Source: Sisyra terminalis (taxonomy: Eukaryota > Arthropoda > Insecta > Neuroptera > Sisyridae). Taken from it: a stretch of 64,000 nucleotides of DNA. The stretch spans positions 67,404,630 through 67,468,629 of the forward strand of contig OY292274.1 in assembly GCA_958496175.1 (NCBI GenBank), read 5' to 3'. The translations under genes were made by a program, and so were the position numbers. Under the pieces are notes generated by a model. That model was not told where the DNA came from. It did not search any database and saw only the letters and a program-made list of their open reading frames with translations. Shown here one piece after another: positions 1 to 12,007 of the stretch. The number at the start of each line of letters is the position of its first letter. The first letter of the stretch is position 1.

Positions 1-1079
1 GATGATTTGAAAATTTATCGTCTTTGAGTCCAAGTTTCCAAGAACATTATTAATTGTTTTATTTTGACTTCAAGGATGACCCATAAATGACCACAAAATA
101 TGTGACCTGAGTTTTGAATCGTTCCATATCATCCACAGCTACAATGATAGGCTTATAATAAATCTGCAGACATTTTCTGCCGTAATTAAAGCGATGAGAA
201 AATTTTTTATGACAGATATTTCAAAATTAGCCGTTTAAATTTATTATGCACATACATATCGGTTAACGTATGGGAGAATACTTCTTACATTTGTATGCAT
301 GGAAAACTTTCTCCCTCACTTTCACTTTCATAATATTTGCAGTGATATTATTAAAGTCGTACGTATTTAAAAACTTGATTTATATTAGAAAGATATAATA
401 TTAATAATTAAGTGCCATTTTTTTCTTCTCTTCAAAATTGTAAAATCAAATTATAATTGCGATAAATATGTAATTGATATACCGACGACTACACCTTAAT
501 TATATTACCTCTATACATAGCGATTGATTTTTTTTTTTTTTTGTAAAGGAAAACCCATTTTAGGTTTCTAAGACATAAAAATAAGATTGACATATACCAG
601 AACTGCTCAGTTGCCTTAATTAGATTGTATACCTTAGTAATTACAGGTAGTATTTGTTGCACATTAATCTAATACACTTGAAATGTGCAATTAGTTATGG
701 TAAATTGACTTTGAAATTAACAGTTGTTTATTAATCAGAATTTATTTATTTTTTTAAATTTTTTTGGGGTGATCAATTTGACAAATTTATGTTTTTATTG
801 TAAAAGTAAAGTTTTATTTAAGAAATTTTATCAAGAAATGCCAATTTTTGTTGGTTTTAAAACGGTTTATTTTTTTATTTTCTTGAGGAATTTTGGCAAA
901 TAACTGTTTTTTTCTTAAGTTTTTAATATGCATTTTAGTTGTAATGTTTCTACCTACCTATGAATATATTGAAAGAATTGGATTTTTTTTTCTTGAGTAT
1001 CCTTTTTGTGTTATAAGTGCTTAAGTCTAAAGAATTATTTGGGTTTTGGGTATAAAATCAAGTAAAAGATGTGCTAGAT

Positions 1080-1412
1080 GTGTATACAATATATAGAATA
1101 TATTGCGGTCCAATTTATGTAGTATAATTTAAGATAATAATACATAAAAATCATATTATAAACATAAATTTGAACAGAAGTTCAAACAAAAATATTCATG
1201 ACGTATTGCCCAGATACGTATTTCGATTGCCAAGCAATCTTCCTCAGGGGTCATGAATATTTTGTTTGAACTTCTGTTCAAATTTATGTTTATAATATGA
1301 TTTTTATGTATTATTATCTTAAATTATACTACATAAATTGGACCGCAATATATTCTATATATTGTATACACAGTATAACTGTTCAAAGTCGGCGAAAAAA
1401 TCTTATTTTGAT
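1080..1412. mobile_element. Inverted duplicate of a Penelope-like terminal repeat (palindrome)
   Basis: The segment opens with GTGTATACAATATATAG and closes with the reverse complement CTATATATTGTATACAC, and the two halves are near-perfect reverse complements. The left half is longer: its centre carries a minus-strand hammerhead-like module that the right half lacks. The tail after 1372 (AGTATAACTGTTCAAAG...) is shared with the copies near 48490 and 56060, so it belongs to the element. This resembles pairs of Penelope-like pLTRs joined head to head. Confidence 0.7.
1205..1256 (-). ncRNA. Hammerhead ribozyme-like module (stem I weakened)
   Basis: Read on the minus strand: CTGAGGA (1247-1241), an extra A, stem II GATTGC/GCAATC with a TTG loop, GAA, the self-complementary ATACGTAT, then the cleavage C (complement of 1213). 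The catalytic core is intact. Stem I is weakened by a mismatch at its first pair. Activity is not shown. Confidence 0.55.
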
Positions 1413-2039
1413 GTGCTAAATGTTTCTAGTTTTTAAAGACTTATTTGTTTTCAAATTTAAAGATCTTCAAATACGAACAAACTATCCTAAGGTAAAGCGA
1501 ATATTAAGAGGGAAATATTGTCATGGCTATTCATGAAAAAAATTACGATTTAAACCAATTATACTAAGCATATATCGTACCTTTTTCTAGAAAAGTGACC
1601 TATCTTAAAATTATCCTTTTAAAGAAAATAGCGTTTGAAAAAAAAATCATTTTTCAAAATCATAGTATTAATACTTTTCCAATGATTATTAAAATATTTT
1701 TTTTCAGGAATTATTAGAACATTTTTTCATTAAAACATCTGCAGTGGTCTTAATAACCTTACATCTCTGTTTACGTTAAAATTTTAATACGTTTCAAAAG
1801 CTAACAAAAACTTCTATGTAAATTTTTAAAGGAAATATCCGGTATTTGGCATGGAAAATTTTAATCATATTAATCACCGAAAAATACGTAGAAGCCATTT
1901 TTTTAATTAGTGATATTGTAGGTGCACCTATTGTAGGTAGTAAAGATGTAAGTTAACAGCCTTATTCTTTCTTTTTTTCAAAAAAGTACTGTATCTCAAT
2001 TTTTTGAGACATTTGTCTTTAGCTCCTCTGTTATAGTCA

Positions 2040-2264
2040 AATAAGATTTCTTTGCTGACTTAACAGTTATATTAAACTACTTGATGACCAGTGAGGAAGA
2101 TTGCTTGGCAATCGAAATACGTATGTGGGCATTACGTAACGAATATTTTTGTTTGAACTTCTGTTGAAATTTATGTTGGTGGTATGATTTTTATATATTA
2201 TTATATCAGATTATACTGCATAAATTGGACTGCAATATATTTTATATATTGTATACACAGTCCT
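2040..2264 (+). mobile_element. Penelope-like terminal repeat, single plus-strand copy
   Basis: It has the same body as the other copies: the hammerhead-like module, the TTTGAACTTCTGTT block, and the terminal ATATATTGTATACACAG. The hammerhead here (about 2084-2141) carries G instead of the first core C (GTGAGGA) and ATG instead of ATC at the cleavage site, so it should be dead. Confidence 0.65.
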
Positions 2265-3636
2265 ACTTAAGTGTTCTCGTTTTCTATACAAAATTCGACC
2301 AAAAAAAAAGAGCATAAAATATTCTATGACGTAGCATTCTAGTAATTGAAAAAAAAAATCTTAAATAAAATTTACTTGATACACTTAAAATTCAAGGTTG
2401 CCATTAATATATTTGCCGAATCAATGAGCCCCCCATTAAATTTTCATTTTTCTGCTAACAAAAATAACCTTTGCATGCCAATTATTTACATTATGGTTTT
2501 GTGCACTTGTAATGCAAATATATTGGTTAAAATTTGCTGGAAAATAAATAAAAAAAAAAAACGTACGAGAATAAATGCACATTGAGGTACTATGGCTGAA
2601 TATTGGCTCTAATTAGCCTAATGAAATCAACTAAATGTTAGCAACGTCAAATTTTAATGTTAATCGTAAGTTAATCAAATGATAAAGGCCGTTATTAATC
2701 AATTAATGCTAATTAGATAATAAAATGCACTTAAACGTACATTGAGGTTGTCCGTTTTGGATTAGATCGTATTATATCCACTGAATAATTGTTGACTATT
2801 TACTTTTAGTGGTATATGTAAGATGGAATTTTCTTTTTCATAAGAAAGTCAATTGAAATTAAATGAAATTAACACTTTCCTAATCATTTATTTAATTAAC
2901 TCGCCTCCTAATTGACCAGACCAATAATAACTTAAGAAAAAGGAATTATTTCAATTAATTTTTCATTGCCCCATAATGCTTATTAATATTAAAAATAAAA
3001 AACGTACCTATCAATTTATAAATACAATTATTTTGATTGTTGGTTGTAATCGTTTATTTGTTTGCATATATTTGTTTAAATAAATATAAAAAAAAAATTA
3101 CTACGCATAATTCTTTGCACTTTAAAAGGTCATTGACATAAATATATATTTAACTTTAGGTTTTTCTTGTCTTTGAAAAGAAAATGTTTTGCAATTGATT
3201 AGGCAAATTTAGCGCAGATTACAATACATACATTATTGAATATTGTGTTCATCTATAAATATATCAAGTTATGACAAGGCTAGATGTAAGGTTACTGGTC
3301 ACATATGTATATCTATGTATATAAGAGTTTAGTAGGAAGAATTTCAATGTTGCAAAATGATAATAGTATCAAGAGTTGCATTAAGCTTCAATTATACTTA
3401 TAAGGAGTAATGAATCTAAAAATATTTCTCTTCCTATTACCAACAAGTACTTAAAGTTTTCAACAATAAACGTAGAATTAACTTTATATAAAAAAAAATT
3501 GTTCAAACTTTGGTGCACAAAAATTTGAAGATACTTTGAATAATAGATGATCAATTTCAGATATCAGCTTTTATTTTTTTAAATAATTATATATCTATAT
3601 ATATATATATCTATAAGCTTCTTATATATCTATAAG

Positions 3637-5497
3637 CTGATTGGTCAGATTACGAAGGGAAAAGGATTCAAAGTTGGTGTGGTAAAATAAAATTGCAACG
3701 GTTCCAAGAAAAAATGGGGAAGACAAGTGCAAAATATCAAAAACTTTTTTAGAGATCAGTTATAGGAAAAAAAGTGCTCTACAAAACAAGTCCTATAAAA
3801 TTTTCTCATAAAATTGATGGTTGCGTCAAAAAATTGAAAAAATATTAAAATTTCTCTTTAGTTCAACTTTGACCTCGAATAACTTTGGAAGGAATAAATT
3901 TATCAAAAACTTGTACGAGACCTTTTTTGTAGATCGTTCAATTTTCTACAAGAATATACCTTGGTCATTCCGAAATATTGTCACCAACGTGAGCTATAAA
4001 ATTCCAAAGTGCAATAGAATATTGTTCCCATGTTATTTAAATGGAAAATCAAAATTTGTGATGCGGCACCTCTTAATATTAAGAGCTTTAACTTTCACAG
4101 GATTTTTTTTGTCATTCCCAACAATATTTTCGATATAATTAGGAAAAAAAAAATCATCATTTCGATCATCATTTCAAATTTCGATTTTTTATTTAAATAA
4201 CATGGGAGCAATATTCTCTTGCACTTTGGAATCTTACGTGGAATCTTTCGAATCTTTAGCTCACGTTGGTGACAATATTTCGGAATGACCAAGGTGCATT
4301 CTTTTAGAAAATTGAACGATCTACAAAAAAGGTCTGTTACAAGTTTTTGGTATATTTATTCCTTCAAAAGTTATCCAAGGTCAAAGTTGAACTAAAGAGA
4401 AATTTAAATATTGTTTCAATTTTTTGACGCAACCATCAATTTTATGAGAAAATTTTATAGGAAATTTTTGTTGAGCACTTTTTTTTCTAAAACTTATCTC
4501 TGTCAAAGTTTTTGATATTTTTTACAGGTTCTAAGTTATTTGCAATGAACTGAAAATATATTATATTTTATAATTACGAATATTTTCAGTTTAATGCAAA
4601 TAACTTAGGACCTGTGAAAAATATCAAAAACTTTTATGGAGATAAGTTATAGAAAAAAAAGTGCTCTACAAAAAATGTCCTATAAAATGTTCTCAAAAAA
4701 TTGATAGTTGCGTCAAAAAATTTCTCTTTAGTTCAACTTTGACCTCGAATAACTTTTGAAGGAGCAAATATATCAAAAACTTGTACAAGACCTTTTTTGT
4801 AGATCGTTCAATTTTCTACAAGAACATACCTTGGTCATTCCGAAATATTGTCACCAACGTGAGCTATAAAATTCCAAAGTGCAAAAGAATATTGTTCCCA
4901 TGTTATTTCAATGGAAAATCGAAATTTGCGATGCAGCACCTCTTAGTATTAATATTAAGAGCTTATACTTTCACGGGATTTTTTTTTGTAATTTCCAACA
5001 ATATTTTCGATATAATTAAGAAAAAAAAATCATCATTTTTTTTTGAGTCAGTCTAATGTACATACAGGTGATTTATTTTTGAGGCTACCTTTCTTTTACA
5101 AAATTATGATAAGGTGTTTTTATATACAAACCAGGTGTCTCCACCTTGTCTGGACAAGGTGGGTAAAGGTGTAAAGCAAATAGATGACAATTGAATATCG
5201 ATACTTGCTTTACACTGAACATTATTTGATCTTCTACCAAAAAAAAAAAACGAATTAATTGTAATGCCTACATTTACTGGATCTTTCGGTTTTTCGCCAG
5301 ATGGCAGCTTTCCTGCGTGGTTGAACTCTTTCCGCCATAGCCTTCTATTCAATGCGAGATTGTTTAAATTAGAGTAGTTGATCCCTTTTGTTAATAAATC
5401 TAAAATTTTTGTTTTTCCTGTTTTTTCTTGGAACCTGGCAATTTTATTTTACCACATCAACTTTGAATCCTGTTCCCTTCGTAATCTGACCAATCAC
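3637..5497. mobile_element. Foldback element with about 75-bp terminal inverted repeats
   Basis: The left end (CTGATTGGTCAGATTACGAA onward to about 3712) is mirrored at about 5421-5497 (...TTCGTAATCTGACCAATCAC). The interior contains several mutually inverted blocks with the shared modules TACAAAAAAGGTC and TTAATATTAAGAG; the same blocks make up the foldback at 7761-8757. A minus-strand open stretch at 5245-5352 reads RRLWRKEFNHAGKLPSGEK and looks more like protein than the surroundings. It may be a captured fragment, but I do not recognise it. Open frames in the arms are otherwise by-products of the repeat. Confidence 0.7.
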
Positions 5498-6761
5498 CTT
5501 ATAGATAGTTATTTATCCATTAACTCTTCTCAACGAATTTTTTTTTTAGTATAAACAAATTAAATTTAATAAATTGCAATGATGCCTTTAGGAAAGTTTT
5601 GCATCCCAATACTTGCTTGTTCAGATGTAAAGAGGAAAAAATTTATATATAAATTTAAAAATGAATACTTCTCACTTCTCACATGCAAAAAGATATCGAA
5701 ATATACAAAATTTCTCTATGTTAAAAAGTTATTTTACTTTCTAACCAGATTTATTTTTGTCTTACTCTATGCTCTCAAACCGGGGAGAGAAAGTTAAACA
5801 CTTAAGAGATGATAATATTATATATTTGTAAAAGAAATACTAAATATATATATATATATAAAGTTATATGTGTAATATATATATGATGTAAAACGCGATG
5901 GTCCGTTAGAGTTCCACTTGATTTTATGCAGATTTTTTTTTTCCCAATGATAACACTTTCTACACCTCCCCGTTTCAATGTGATAACCCACCGGACTGTT
6001 ATTTTTTCTCCAATTGATATTGAAATATTTTTTCCGCTATTCAAATTATGCAAATTTAAATGGCTCAAAAGAAAAAAGAATTGTGCTTACATATGAATTT
6101 ATTTTGCATTAAAAAGTAGGTTTTGTTCTGAACGCTAATTTTGCGAAACCAAATATTTGAATGTTCCGAATTTATAGGTACAACTAATTTTCAAATTTTC
6201 AAAAGTAGAATTTGGTTCATAATCATCACTCTCGTACTCTATAGAGTTTCATCATAAATTAGCATTTCTTTATAGAAAAAAAAAATGATGATGATAAACT
6301 ATTGAAAGTTATGGTAATCAGTAAAAGGTTAATTTTATATGTTATTGTTAACATTTCGGTGGAAAAGATTCGGTACAAAGGTAAAAAGAAATGTGGCACT
6401 TGATTTAAAGATCTGAAAAAAGTAAAAACTTTCCTATTTAAAACGCCATCTTTTATCGGAAAATCAATAAAAAAATAAACGTTGAGAAATAATATTTCAA
6501 ATAATCAACCCATATTTTTCATAATAAACGTCGTTATCATTCATGAAATTCATTTTCGCCTTGGCTATTTTTACATTTGATTGGAGACTAATTGCCCACA
6601 CCTCAATACAATTCATCGTTAAACAATTAAAATTGTTATAAAAATAAACATTTTACAATTGATATAATGCGGCTTTACGGCTGCATACAAACGACAGGTA
6701 TAAAAACATACTTGTGGTCAGTCTTGGCGAGGTCACAAGACGCCGATCCAATGTCTCAGTA
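5498..6761. other. No gene seen; TA microsatellite at 5840-5885
   Basis: AT-rich sequence with no exon, RNA gene or terminal-repeat signature that I can support. A TA-rich simple repeat runs at about 5840-5885. Confidence 0.5.
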
Positions 6762-7672
6762 AAATAATTATTACCTTATACTGTTGATACTCATACAAAA
6801 TTTCAAATTATAAAAATTTTTTTTTTTTTGAAAATCTGAACCGATTTTGTTGTCCTTTAGAATTCTGACTTCGGCTTGGATACAGCGGAAAAGTCAGCTG
6901 AAATTATTTACATTCGGAAATAACATTGGATTGATTATTTTATTATAAAGAAGTAATGACCGACCGAATTTTCGGTTTCGGTCTAGTTTCGGCCAAAAAA
7001 CGAGTTTCGGCTGTCGTCAAGCCGAAACTACGATTATGAATACTGATAACTAATTATTATTTTATATTGTTGATACTAATACGAAATTTCAAATTTCAAA
7101 AAAAAAATTTTTCAAAATCTGCACCGATTTTGTTGTCCCTTAGAATTCTGACTTCGGCTTGGATACAGCGGAAAAGTCAGCTGAAGTTATTTACATTCGG
7201 AAATAACATTGGATTGATTATTTTATCATAAAGAAGTAATGTCCGACCGAACTTTCGGTTTCGGCCAAAAAACGAGTTTCGGCTGTGGTCAAGCCGAAAA
7301 TACGACCGAAACCGAAACTGAACTCGTGAGATAAAAATATTAAAAAAAATGTTTTTCACTTATTATTTGATTCTTCAATTAGGAATACTGCAAACTAAGT
7401 ATTACTTCATATTGTTAATACTAACACGAAATTTCAAAGTGTAAAAAAAATTTTTTTCTTGAAAATCAAACCGATTTTGTTGTCCCTTAGAATTCTGGTT
7501 TCAGCTTAGATACAGCGGAAAAGATAGCCGAATTTATTTACATTCCAAAATAACATTGGATTGATTATTTTATCATAAAGAAGTAATGTCCGACCGAACT
7601 TTCGGTTTCGGTCGTAGTTTCGGCTTGACGACAGCCGAAACTCGTTTTTTTGCCGAAACTACGACCGAAACC
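6762..7672. repeat. Three imperfect tandem copies of a TTTCGG-rich repeat
   Basis: Three units start near 6762, 7045 and 7391. In each, an AT-rich lead is followed by CCGATTTTGTTGTCC (6841, 7124, 7471), TCGGCTTGGATACAGCGGAA, a CGGTTTCGGTC block, and its inverted counterpart GCCGAAACTACGAC. The spacing of the CCGATTTTG marker is 283 and 347 bp. The TTTCGG/CCGAAA blocks are themselves palindromic, so each unit can fold back. The last unit abuts, and appears to truncate, a reverse transcriptase fragment at 7673. Confidence 0.7.
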
Positions 7673-7762
7673 TTTCTCAAATATTTTAGCTAGGTTAGAA
7701 ATAAGCGAGATTGGTCTGTAATTTGTTGTTACATGATTATTTCCAGATTTATGTTCAGTGGA
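7673..7762 (-). pseudogene. Non-LTR retrotransposon reverse transcriptase fragment (downstream half)
   Basis: On the minus strand this encodes HKSGNNHVTTNYRPISLI followed by SNLAKIFEK. That is the conserved block at the start of the reverse transcriptase domain of Jockey/CR1-type non-LTR elements (consensus H.SGD...NYRPISL....K.FEK). It is cut on the 5' side by the foldback at 7761 and on the 3' side by the TTTCGG repeat. The missing upstream sequence is at 10119-10374 in the opposite orientation. No functional product is expected. Confidence 0.75.
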
Positions 7763-8757
7763 CTGATTCAAAAAAAATGATGATTTTTTTCCCTTAATTA
7801 TATCGACAATATTGTTGGAAATGATAAAAAAAAAGTCCTGTGAAAGTTTAAGCTCTTAATATTAATATTAAGAGGTGTCGCATCGCAAATTTCGATTTTC
7901 TATTTAAATAACATGGGAACAATATTCTCTTGCACTTTGGAATTTTATAGCTCACGTTAATGACAATATTTCGGAATGACCAAGGTATATTCTTGTAGAA
8001 AATTAAACGATCTACAAAAAAGGTCTCAGACAAGTTTTTGATATTTTTATTCCTGCAAAAGTTATTCGAAGTCAAAGTTGAACTAAAGAGAAATTTTAAT
8101 ATTTTTTCAATTTTTTGACACAACTATGAATTTTATGAGAAAATTTTATAGAAAATTTTTTGTAGAGTACTTTTTTTCTATAACTTATCTCTATGAAAGT
8201 TTTTGATATTTTTTACAGGTTCTAAGTTATTTGCAATGAACTGAAAATATATTATATTTTATAATTACGAATATTTTCAGTTTAATGCAAATAACTTAGG
8301 ACCTGTGAAAAATATAAAAAATTTTAACAAAAATAAGTTATATAAAAAAAAGTGCTCTACAAAAAATGTCCTATAAAATTTTCTCATAAAATTGATGGTT
8401 GCGTCAAAAAATTGAAAAAATATTAAAATTTCTTTTTAATTAAACTTTGACCTCGATAACTTTTGAAGGAATAAATATATCTAAAACTTGTGCAAGACCT
8501 TTTTTGTAGATCGTTCAATTTTCTACAAGAATATACCTTGGTCATTCCGAAATATTGTCACCAACGTGAACTATAAAATTTCAAAGTGCAAGAGAATATT
8601 GTTCCCATGTTATTTAAATGGAAAATCGAAATTTGTGATGTGGCACCTCTTAATATTAATATGAAGAGCTTAAATTTTCACAGGGTTTTTTTCATCCCCA
8701 ACAATATGTTCGATATAGTTAAGAAAAAAAACTCATCATTTTTTTTGAATCAGTCTA
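7761..8757. mobile_element. Foldback element, about 1-kb palindrome
   Basis: It starts GACTGATTCAAAAAAAATGA and ends with the reverse complement ...TTTTGAATCAGTCTA. The arms are about 460 bp and meet in an AT-rich centre near 8250. The arms contain TTAATATTAATATTAAGAG, GAACAATATTCTCTTGCAC and TACAAAAAAGGTC. It sits exactly at the break in the reverse transcriptase fragment, so it inserted into a retrotransposon. No transposase is present, so it would be non-autonomous. Confidence 0.75.
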
Positions 8758-10118
8758 CTCTATATAATTGTTGGGGACATAAGTGACCCGAACGAAAAAT
8801 TGGTAGTTTAGTTCAATTGGATCTCAGTAAATCAACAGGTTGGATAATAAGTATTAAATATGAATCAACATCTTCAACACTTTCGCAACAATCACTAAAT
8901 GATTTATATTTTCATTAAATTAAAAAATTCAATTGAATTTCCACCTTTGTATTATTTGTTTGCAAACAAACGTACTAATCAATCCTTATCAATCTAGCAA
9001 GTGTTAATTCAATTGTCCTCTTTTCTCAATAATAACAATTTCAAATACTATTTGATAGTTTTCCAACTTAACGTTAAAACAATTTACGTAAAATATAATT
9101 GCAATTAATATTGATTATGTCATCAAACAAGTGGCTAATTCCCGTGTTTAATAATTTTTTTCACAGCCATTTTTTTTATTTTCGTCAAGTGTCTTAGCCA
9201 TTGTATTGTTTTCAATTATAAGGCTTATTAACGCTAATATTAAACGCAGACCTATAGAAAGTATTTATTTTAATAAAAACAATGCTTGATAGCACTTCAT
9301 TATAGCGTGGGTAGTTCTAGCTTTCTATATTTAATAAAAATAAAATTTCATAACATTTGTAAATTTATAATCTTTTCAACACATAAAGGATAAATTTATT
9401 CATCAGTTTCAAAAAAAAAAATATAAAAAATCAGACACCCAAAATTTTTGGAAAGTCAAAAGAGAAATTGCGTTCAATATTGACTTTGATCAAAATGTAA
9501 ATTAGATTTTAAAAACTCCAAAAAAAAAAAAAAAGAAAAAAATCTAGATCTACCAATTAACATCTTCCAAATTGTTTTCTATATGTGCGTTTATTTTTTC
9601 TCTTCTATTTTCTTGAGAAATTAATTGAAATCGAAAAAAAAAGAACACCAAACAAATACTATACAGCATACAGAAAAGCGAAGCAAACTTTCTATTTGCA
9701 ATAAATTATTTCACAATAAAAAGTAATCAATCAGTCAATTTGCTATGGACTACAATAAAACATTCAAACACGATCCTTCTTCATATATCATTTCAATTTT
9801 TTTTTCGTCTTAATATGGAACTTTTTTTTTCAAATAAATGAAGAGTTATGCAATGTGTAAGACAAATGTCCAATGTACTAATCACTTTACGTTTTTATTT
9901 TACAAATTACTTTGTATATATTTACTCCTCGTATAGGTACTTGAAAGACTTTGATATTTCGCGTGGAAAATATTCAGTGGGAAGTGGTAATACAAAATAC
10001 GGGAGGAAAAGTTCAAATTTGCACACAAATCTTATTAAGAATTATTCTTTATCATCTTCTTATCTCTTCAATTATTTTTTTTCACATTTTTTGGTAAAAT
10101 TGGCGCTGATCTAGCTAA
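8758..10118. other. No gene seen
   Basis: AT-rich sequence with no supported exon, RNA gene or terminal repeat. It lies between the two reverse transcriptase halves and would be the segment inverted in the rearrangement proposed in the findings. Confidence 0.45.
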
Positions 10119-10374
10119 GATAACAGTATACGAACCCATTAACATAGCAAAAAATTATAAGTATAACCCCAATACTATTTTTCTTACGTCCACAAATCGC
10201 ATTGAAATTGAAAAATTAATAGCTAAAATGAAAATTAAATCACTGACAATAAAGTTTTGAAACTTATCGCTACGGATATTAGTGCTCCCATGAAATACAT
10301 TTTTAACAAATGTATTAACAATGCTATTTGGCCTACAACTTTGAAAAAAGCGGATATAATATCTGTACATTAGA
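10119..10374 (+). pseudogene. Non-LTR retrotransposon reverse transcriptase fragment (upstream half)
   Basis: Plus-strand reading gives TNRIEIEKLIAKMKIKS and then, after a small deletion with a frame change near 10237, DNKVLKLIATDISAPM, KYIFNKCINNAIWP and TTLKKADIISVH. This is the segment that normally lies just upstream of the HKSG..NYRPISL block of non-LTR reverse transcriptases. The reading ends exactly where the foldback starts at 10375, and the next expected residues (HKSGNN) are found inverted at 7762. It is a decayed pseudogene. Confidence 0.75.
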
Positions 10375-11062
10375 CTGATTCAAAAAAAATGATGATTTTT
10401 TTTTTCTTAATTATATCGAAAATATTGTTGGGAATGACAAAAAAAATCCTGTGAAAATTTAAGCTCTTAATATTAATATTAAGAGTAGGGTGATTTTTTT
10501 TTGGTCTCACACCGTAACTCTCACCGGTGAGGTAGTACGGGCCACTGAACCTGATTTTTCCATAAAATTCGCGTTTTTTTTGCATTTATCTCGTAAATAA
10601 CAAGAGCTACGGAAAAATTATAAATGAAAAACTTGTAGAGAATTTGATTTCCTACAAAAAAGGTCCTGTAGACCAAATCGCGATGATCAATATTAAACGA
10701 GATATTAAGCCTTGAATTTTATGGAAAAATCAGGTTCAGTGGCCCGTACTACCTCGCCGGTGTGAGTTACGACTTTGTCGCAATGGGCACTTTTGTAGAG
10801 CGTTTAATTCTGAGAAAAAACCATCTTCGGTAAAAGCGATCCCATGAAATGCCGCTGAGATATAGAAATTTTGAAAATAAAAAAATCAGAGTTTCCGTGT
10901 ATTTTCAATGGGAAATCTTTACACGTCTTGGTCGAGGACTTAAAATTAATATTAAGGGCTCAAACTTTCAGGGAATTTTTTTTTTTGGTATTTCCAACAA
11001 AATTTCACGATGGGACCAAAAAAATTCAAAAAAAGTAAAAAAAAAAAATCCCCCTAATTTGT
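10375..11062. mobile_element. Composite of two foldback families
   Basis: The first about 120 bp (ACTGATTCAAAAAAAATGAT ... TTAATATTAATATTAAGAG) is one arm of the family at 7761-8757. From about 10490 it switches to a second family beginning TAGGGTGATTTTTTTTTGG, which forms a palindrome through 11062. The second family carries CACCGGTGAGGTAGTACGGG and its inverse (CCCGTACTACCTC...), plus CTACAAAAAAGGTC. A better-preserved copy of it is at 19646-20448. Confidence 0.7.
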
Positions 11063-11084
11063 ATATTTCATATTTTTATTTGAT

Positions 11085-11166
11085 AAAACCTAATCAGTTT
11101 ATATGCCAGTGGGGCCCCATTTTTTAATTTGTCCCAGAGCCCCTGGTTACCTTAGCTACGCCAGTG
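11085..11166. mobile_element. Solo end of an hAT element
   Basis: The segment AAAACCTAATCAGTTTATAT ... GTGGGGCCCCAT ... TTAGCTACGCCAGTG matches the right end of the hAT element at 14599-16858 (AAACCTAATCAGTTTACATA ... TAGCTACGCCACTA). Only this end is present. It lies in the intron before the first visible TBL2 exon. Confidence 0.65.
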
Positions 11167-11410
11167 GTCCCGTGCGATTTTTCCTGTTTTCGATATAAAA
11201 AAAAATGCGGAGGAAGAAATTTTAGGATGTGAAAAGTTTGTGAAGTCAAAAAATTTCGAAGAGCTGTTGATAGTAGGAAAAAATACTCCCAAGACTTATT
11301 TTTATAGAAAAAATCCGTTTTTTTGTCGGGTCCCCTCTGGTATACTTAGAAGACTTATAAACAAATTTTTGAAAGGATTAACGACATTTCTTTTTTCTTA
11401 TTGTTTTCAG

Positions 11411-12007
11411 ATCGTACAGTGATGCTATGGTGTGCCAAGGATTTGAAACACAAGGACCACAAATCGTTGCGGGTCAACATCGAATTCGATCACGGCAAAT
11501 TGATTCGCTGGTCTCCCGATACACGTGCCTTCATCATCCATAAGGCGGCCGAAAATTGTGTGGAAGTTTATCGCATTGCACGCAAAAACGATGGATGGAT
11601 TGCCAGCGTTACGAAGACGTTAACGTTCAAGAAGAAATTCGACGAGGAAGTTGTCGGAATGGGAATCGCATGTCACGGCAAATTCATAATGACCTGCTCC
11701 CAGGAAAATGAATTGTATCTGTTCGATCTCAAAGGCAACGACATGGGCAATTTGGACACGTTTTTGATCCAAACTCGCCAGGCGAAAATTTCGCCGTGTG
11801 GACGATATGTAGCGGCTTGTGGCGAGGCTCCCGATGTTAAAATTTGGAGTGTAAATTTCGATGCTGCGACAAATGAATTTAGAGGAATCAAAAAGGCGTT
11901 CGATTTAATCGGTCACACGGGCGCTATTTACGATTTTGCATTCACCCCAGATACGTCGCATATGGCCAGCGTTTCGGAAGATGGGAAATGGCGTTTGTTT
12001 GATACAA
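11411..12007 (+). CDS. TBL2: TBL2 exon (first visible)
   Basis: The acceptor TTGTTTTCAG ends at 11410 and the donor GTAAGG begins at 12008. The exon starts in the middle of a codon: two bases complete an Asp codon begun upstream, so it is internal. An in-frame reading past the donor (SKDNFLLKVGKLVG...) is intronic. Confidence 0.92.

Larger units (their letters stand above)
1..3636. other. Gene-free AT-rich DNA with two Penelope-type repeats
   Basis: I find no exon-like segment on either strand. Homopolymer A and T runs dominate and all open frames are short and low-complexity. Only the two Penelope-type terminal-repeat copies at 1080-1412 and 2040-2264 stand out. The stretch probably belongs to the long upstream intron of TBL2, because the first TBL2 exons are not in the window; this is inference. 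Confidence 0.5.

Noticed and set aside
3821..8786. Similar open frames of 65-105 residues (RQKIEKILKFLFSST type) on both strands
   Set aside because: They are the arms of foldback elements read in each direction; changes between copies include stops and do not favour codon conservation.
1..11400. Upstream TBL2 exons with the ER anchor
   Set aside because: I looked for a preceding WD40 exon ending in phase 1 and found none; the missing exons are probably outside the window.
11673..11891. Minus-strand open frame opposite the TBL2 exon
   Set aside because: It is the antisense shadow of a well-supported coding exon.
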